This document shows, piece by piece, positions 34,669-35,087 of a stretch of 35,087 bases of DNA (position 1 is the first letter of the stretch; each line of letters opens with the position of its first letter). Under the pieces are notes generated by a model. That model saw only the letters and a program-made list of their open reading frames with translations. It searched no databases and had not been told where the DNA came from. The position numbers and the translations under genes were made by a program. The DNA is from Burkholderiales bacterium (GTDB lineage Bacteria; Pseudomonadota; Gammaproteobacteria; Burkholderiales; Burkholderiaceae_C): positions 1-35,087 of the forward strand of contig JANYCG010000080.1 in the NCBI GenBank assembly GCA_025360385.1, written 5' to 3'.

Positions 34669-35087
34669 ATGCCAACACAAATCACCCTGAGCCGGCGCAG
34701 CCTGCTGCGAGGCGTGGCCTGGGCGGCGGGGAGCGTGGTCGTCGAAAGCCCCCCGGCTGTCGCAACTGTCGCAACTGTCGCAACTGCCGCACGTGCTCCC
34801 ATACCTGAACCAGCACCCGCAAACGCGCCTGCAACGGCACCTGCGGCCAGCGCCCGGCTGCGGCGCACCCTTTTGCAAACCTCACCCGTGGCCGGCTTCC
34901 AATACCACGACGGCGAGGCGGTTTGGCACGCCCTGCGTCAGGGCGACCCCTTGGCGCTGGTGCGCGAACCCGGCAACCGGCATGACGCACGGGCCGTCCG
35001 GCTGGAATGGGAAGGCCACAAGATTGGTTATGTGCCCGCTTTGGACAACGCTGCCATCAGCCAACTGCTGGACCGCGACCTCGGCCT
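34669..35087 (+). CDS. Exported HIRAN-domain protein, partial
   Basis: An ATG at 34669 with GGAG eight bases upstream opens a frame that runs off the right edge (139 codons visible). The N-terminus has a twin-arginine-like signal, LSRRSLLRGVAWAAGSVVV, followed by an Ala/Pro-rich spacer with three exact VAT repeats. From about residue 70 the text fits a HIRAN domain: SPVAGFQYHDGEAVW, DPLALVREPGNRHDARAVRL and GHKIGYVPALDNAAISQLLD. HIRAN domains in eukaryotic HLTF bind DNA 3' ends; bacterial stand-alone copies are uncharacterised. An exported location is unexpected for DNA binding. The signal could be Tat or an atypical Sec peptide. Confidence 0.8.
   Translation, partial: MPTQITLSRRSLLRGVAWAAGSVVVESPPAVATVATVATAARAPIPEPAPANAPATAPAASARLRRTLLQTSPVAGFQYHDGEAVWHALRQGDPLALVREPGNRHDARAVRLEWEGHKIGYVPALDNAAISQLLDRDLG
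34759..34785. repeat. Three tandem 9-bp repeats in the HIRAN gene
   Basis: GTCGCAACT occurs three times in succession, encoding VATVATVAT (residues 31-39) in the spacer after the signal peptide. The unit is a multiple of three, so copy-number change would not shift the frame. Confidence 0.8.

Overview
The window looks like a chromosomal segment of a betaproteobacterium of the order Burkholderiales, most probably family Comamonadaceae (Rhodoferax/Polaromonas-like). The basis is protein similarity recalled from the families and gene order: alaA-hom-thrC followed by mobB-moeA-moaD-moaE, divergent ppsR/ppsA, rpsF-priB-rpsR-rplI next to dnaB, and a divergent DUF2917/LysR pair. The DNA is GC-rich, interrupted by short, conspicuously AT-rich patches. 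No rRNA, tRNA, insertion sequence, prophage or CRISPR array was seen.

Layout. 1-1874: minus-strand mnmC (cut by the left edge) and yggX. 2105-3122: a small four-cysteine protein, a decayed pcaC remnant and a gene-free stretch with hairpins. 3123-4503: ferredoxin-NADP reductase and dsbB. 4534-6052: divergent DUF2917 gene and LysR regulator with symmetric sites between them. 6036-11424: argA (minus) and the giant helicase gene hrpA (plus). 11539-15099: ppsR and ppsA, kinase/phosphotransferase and target enzyme, divergent. 15096-16850: ribosomal protein operon with a near-consensus promoter, a structured leader and an intrinsic terminator. 16980-20891: dnaB, convergent with a PIN-PhoH ATPase gene and a PrxQ/Bcp peroxiredoxin gene. 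21042-25685: Mth938-like gene, then alaA, hom and thrC (alanine and threonine synthesis). 25835-28735: molybdenum cofactor genes mobB, moeA, moaD, moaE, with a piece of a dead amidase gene between moaD and moaE. 28732-30486: an unknown protein and an MFS transporter (minus). 30645-33603: clpB, convergent with a YjbR-type gene. 33648-34267: an AbrB-type antitoxin/Doc-type Fic toxin pair. 34523-35087: a possible 24-residue peptide, an intrinsic terminator and an exported HIRAN-domain protein cut by the right edge.

Most of the window is housekeeping. I do not see a clear new multi-gene system. The observations I rate highest are a MnmC whose methyltransferase half has lost its SAM-binding and catalytic signatures; dispersed AT-rich short repeats, some lying in frame inside genes; and an exported HIRAN protein preceded by a terminator. 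All readings come from the sequence and remembered family knowledge; no database search was run.
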